Source: Deltaproteobacteria bacterium (GTDB taxonomy: Bacteria; Desulfobacterota; Desulfobulbia; Desulfobulbales; Desulfurivibrionaceae). Taken from it: 52,580 nt of DNA. The position numbers and the translations under genes are program-made. The stretch spans positions 1-52,580 of the forward strand of contig DUZW01000024.1 in the NCBI GenBank assembly GCA_013349295.1, read 5' to 3'. Shown in pieces: positions 50,627 through 52,580 of this stretch. Numbering within the stretch: position 1 is the first letter of the stretch; each line of letters starts with the position of its first letter. The notes below the pieces were generated by a model that saw only the letters and a program-made list of their open reading frames with translations, made no database searches and was not told where the DNA came from.

Positions 50627-50743
50627 CAGTTGCCGTCATTCCGCTGAACGCCTGAGATAAGCGAATCGAGAAAAACTCCGCTCCGGTAGTTTCGAGAGGA
50701 TATGTCATATCCGGACTCCGTCTTTCGCCGGGGTGACGACTTG
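50627..50743. repeat. Imperfect palindromic intergenic repeat
   Basis: Starts TGCCGTCATTCCGCTGAACG and ends TCTTTCGCCGGGGTGACGAC, whose complement resembles the start. This is the form of the widespread GTCATTCC...GGAATGAC nested repeats of many proteobacteria. The arms are partly decayed. Confidence 0.5.
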
Positions 50744-50932
50744 TGCTGAAACTATGCGTCTCCGACTTTTTCGTCAAGCCGTTATTCAAAAATATTCAAA
50801 ACGTCGCACGATCGTTTTCAGCATAAGGGGGCTCACCAACATAGTCAGAGATGTAACGGGTAGTGTCGGACATCCCCTAAGTTTTATGCGAACCCTTTCC
50901 TTTTTTTGCAAAGCAGGGCATGATGGACAATC

Positions 50933-51856
50933 ATGACTGAACAGCAGAGACACTCCAGGCCGCACGGCCCAATCATCGACCAGGAAAAATGCACGGGCTG
51001 CGGCCTCTGCCTTACGGTGTGCCCGGACCAGACCCTGTCGATACTGCACGGCAAGGCCGCAGTCAGCGGGGATCGCTGTCTGGCCTGCGCCCATTGCCAC
51101 GCCATCTGCCCTACCCGGGCCATTACTGTCCCGGGCCTTGAGCACGAGCTCTTTTTCCACACCTTCAATGCGGACAACCGGCATCTTCCCCCTGGACAGG
51201 GAGACACCCCCCAACTGGTCCGCCTCATGCTCTCCCGGCGCTCATGCCGCAACTACAAAAAGCGCGACTTGGATCCGAAACTGCTGGAAGATCTGATCCG
51301 CATCGGCACCACCGCCCCCTCCGGCACCAACAGCCAAGGCTGGACCTTTACCATCCTGCCGCACCGATCGGCCATCGAGACTTTGGGCAACCTGGTTGCC
51401 TCTTATTTCGTCCGGCTCAATCGGTTGGCGGCCAACCCCTTGCTGCGGACTCTTCTCCGCCTGCTCGGCAAACCGGCCCTGGCTAATTATTATCATCGCT
51501 ACTATCAGACCATTGCCCATGGGGTGCGGGAATGGACCGAACAAGGCCGGGACCGGTTATTCCACGGAGCACCGGCCGCTATCATCGTCGGCTCTCGACC
51601 CGGCTCAAGCTGCCCGATGGAAGATGCCCTGCTGGCCACGCAGAATATCTTGCTGGCGGCCCACACCATGGGGTTGGGCTCCTGCCTGATCGGCTTTGCC
51701 GTAGCGGCCATGGCCAAGGACCAGAATATTCAGCGAGCCCTGGGCATTCCCGACGGAGAGGCGATCCATGCCGTCATTGCCCTGGGCTATCCGAGCGAAC
51801 CGTACCAGCGGCCTACCGGCAGAAAGCCGGTAACCCCGCGATATTTCCACGAATAA
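50933..51856 (+). CDS. Ferredoxin-nitroreductase fusion protein
   Basis: A 307-residue soluble protein. Residues 13-68 contain two [4Fe-4S] motifs (CTGCGLCLTVCP and CLACAHCHAICP), followed by an FMN nitroreductase domain with RRSCRNYKKRDLD and TTAPSGTNSQGWTF. The fused ferredoxin would feed electrons to the flavin, as in nitroreductases of clostridia and sulfate reducers. The natural substrate is unknown. The gene is followed 16 bp later by slyX. Confidence 0.9.
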   Translation: MTEQQRHSRPHGPIIDQEKCTGCGLCLTVCPDQTLSILHGKAAVSGDRCLACAHCHAICPTRAITVPGLEHELFFHTFNADNRHLPPGQGDTPQLVRLMLSRRSCRNYKKRDLDPKLLEDLIRIGTTAPSGTNSQGWTFTILPHRSAIETLGNLVASYFVRLNRLAANPLLRTLLRLLGKPALANYYHRYYQTIAHGVREWTEQGRDRLFHGAPAAIIVGSRPGSSCPMEDALLATQNILLAAHTMGLGSCLIGFAVAAMAKDQNIQRALGIPDGEAIHAVIALGYPSEPYQRPTGRKPVTPRYFHE

Positions 51857-51872
51857 CCCGTCAAGGAACCCT

Positions 51873-52052
51873 ATGGAACACCGAATCATCGAATTGGAAA
51901 CCCGGTTGACCTTTCAGGAAATAGCCATCGAAGAGCTGAACACCGCCCTCATCAACCAGCAGGCCCAACTGGACGCCGTGGAAAAGGAATGCGCCCGGCT
52001 GGCCGATCTGCTGGCCGAAACCATTGCCCCCCGCGACGCAGACCGGCCATGA
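51873..52052 (+). CDS. slyX: SlyX-family protein
   Basis: 59 residues, MEHRIIELETRLTFQEIAIEELN then LINQQAQLDAVEKECARLADLL: a short coiled coil matching SlyX, which has no known function. Found by translating the strand directly. AAGGA upstream (51863-51867) supports the ATG. It overlaps the helicase gene by 4 bp (ATGA). Confidence 0.9.
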   Translation: MEHRIIELETRLTFQEIAIEELNTALINQQAQLDAVEKECARLADLLAETIAPRDADRP

Positions 52053-52580
52053 CCCTGTTCACCCTCAGCGTCGGTTCGCAAGCCTGTCTGCACGGCGCCT
52101 CCGCCACCCTGACCGAGGCCCTCAAGCAGCAGCTGACGATCGACAACCCCGAATACCTTGAGGCCAAGAAATACAGCCGCTGGATGGGCAAGAAGCTCAA
52201 GCCCCACCTCTTCTTCTATACCGAGGACGGCGACACCATCACCTTTCCGCGGGGCTACGCCAACCACGCCATCCTCCTGGCTCGAAAATTCATGCGCCGG
52301 GACCCACAAATCATCGACCAGCGGCAGAGTTGTCCCCCGGTGGATTTCACCTTTCGCGGCGAACTGCGCCCCTATCAGGAGGAGGCCATCGGCGCCATAA
52401 CCCGGCATGACTTCGGGGTGCTTGAGGCAGGAACCGGCTCGGGCAAGACGGTGATCGCCCTGGCGGTGATTGCCAAACGACGCCAGCCGACCCTGGTGCT
52501 GGTCCACACCAAGGAATTGCTCTATCAGTGGGCGGAACGGGCGAGGACCTTTCTGGGCGTGGAAACCGGTCTGATCGGCG
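52049..52580 (+). CDS. Superfamily II DNA/RNA helicase (C-terminus beyond window)
   Basis: Open from the ATG at 52049 to the window edge (177 codons, no stop). An N-terminal ~110-residue region is followed by LRPYQEEAIGAI (Q-like motif), Walker A GTGSGKTVIALAVI and LVLVHTKELLYQW (motif Ia), matching XPB/RAD25-type or DEAD/DEAH restriction-like SF2 helicases. The rest of the domain lies outside, so the subfamily is open. Coupled to slyX by ATGA. Confidence 0.85.
   Translation, partial: MTLFTLSVGSQACLHGASATLTEALKQQLTIDNPEYLEAKKYSRWMGKKLKPHLFFYTEDGDTITFPRGYANHAILLARKFMRRDPQIIDQRQSCPPVDFTFRGELRPYQEEAIGAITRHDFGVLEAGTGSGKTVIALAVIAKRRQPTLVLVHTKELLYQWAERARTFLGVETGLIG

Larger units (their letters stand above)
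50508..50932. other. Gene-free interval, GGDEF to nitroreductase
   Basis: 425 bp between divergent genes. It holds the family-2 repeat fragment (50545-50590) and a second imperfect palindrome (about 50627-50743). The remainder to 50932 shows no clear promoter or hairpin. Confidence 0.6.

Overview
The window looks like the chromosome of a strictly or mostly anaerobic, moderately GC-rich member of the Desulfobacterota, most like Desulfobulbales. The evidence is indirect: a complete Rnf complex, a 12-heme cytochrome, ferredoxin-fused enzymes (split glutamate synthase, nitroreductase), a heme locus combining HemE and HemH with an Ahb/NirJ-type radical SAM enzyme, and carboxynorspermidine polyamine genes. 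No rRNA, CRISPR array or intact insertion sequence is visible. There is one tRNA gene (Lys, anticodon CTT).

Layout. 1-3564 (minus): heme locus: radical SAM/SPASM protein, hemE, an HD-domain hydrolase and hemH (cut by the window edge). 3815-8792: PIN-PhoH ATPase (minus), then nadE translationally coupled to a membrane-anchored 12-heme cytochrome. 8815-12116: small accessory island with higB-higA, a second HTH antitoxin-like gene, a truncated higA copy, an M48 lipoprotein protease, a phosphoesterase and an orphan Gp49-like toxin. 12114-21346: secreted RCC1 propeller, MFS transporter, hisD, response regulator plus HD-GYP phosphodiesterase, carbonic anhydrase, aat, gluQ. 21509-29421 (minus): Fe-S/DUF3786 protein, apbE and rnfCDGEAB. 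29781-36985 (plus): nitrogen assimilation, with glutamate synthase as three polypeptides (amidotransferase; ferredoxin-synthase; GXGXG-GltD-ferredoxin fusion), then amt behind a good sigma-54 promoter. 37135-42501: secreted GH42-like protein, then the carboxynorspermidine operon (dehydrogenase, cupin, nspC). 42886-52580: tRNA-Lys, DEAD-box helicase, Uup-like ABC-F, folA, ettA, a GGDEF protein, ferredoxin-nitroreductase, slyX and the start of an SF2 helicase.

How the parts connect. Rnf couples ferredoxin and NAD(H) to an ion gradient, and ApbE attaches FMN to its G and D subunits. The adjacent divergent glutamate synthase carries ferredoxin domains and could draw on the same electron pool. Amt supplies ammonium, and its sigma-54 promoter with two upstream dyads suggests nitrogen control.

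The most unusual signals are: (1) a dispersed ~105-bp palindromic repeat whose terminal arms change between copies but stay complementary, lying on or beside stop codons; (2) an RnfA with a signal peptide and a ~95-residue extracytoplasmic N-terminal domain; (3) rnfD apparently starting at ATT; (4) the three-part glutamate synthase; (5) the nadE-cytochrome coupling; (6) the mixed heme locus.
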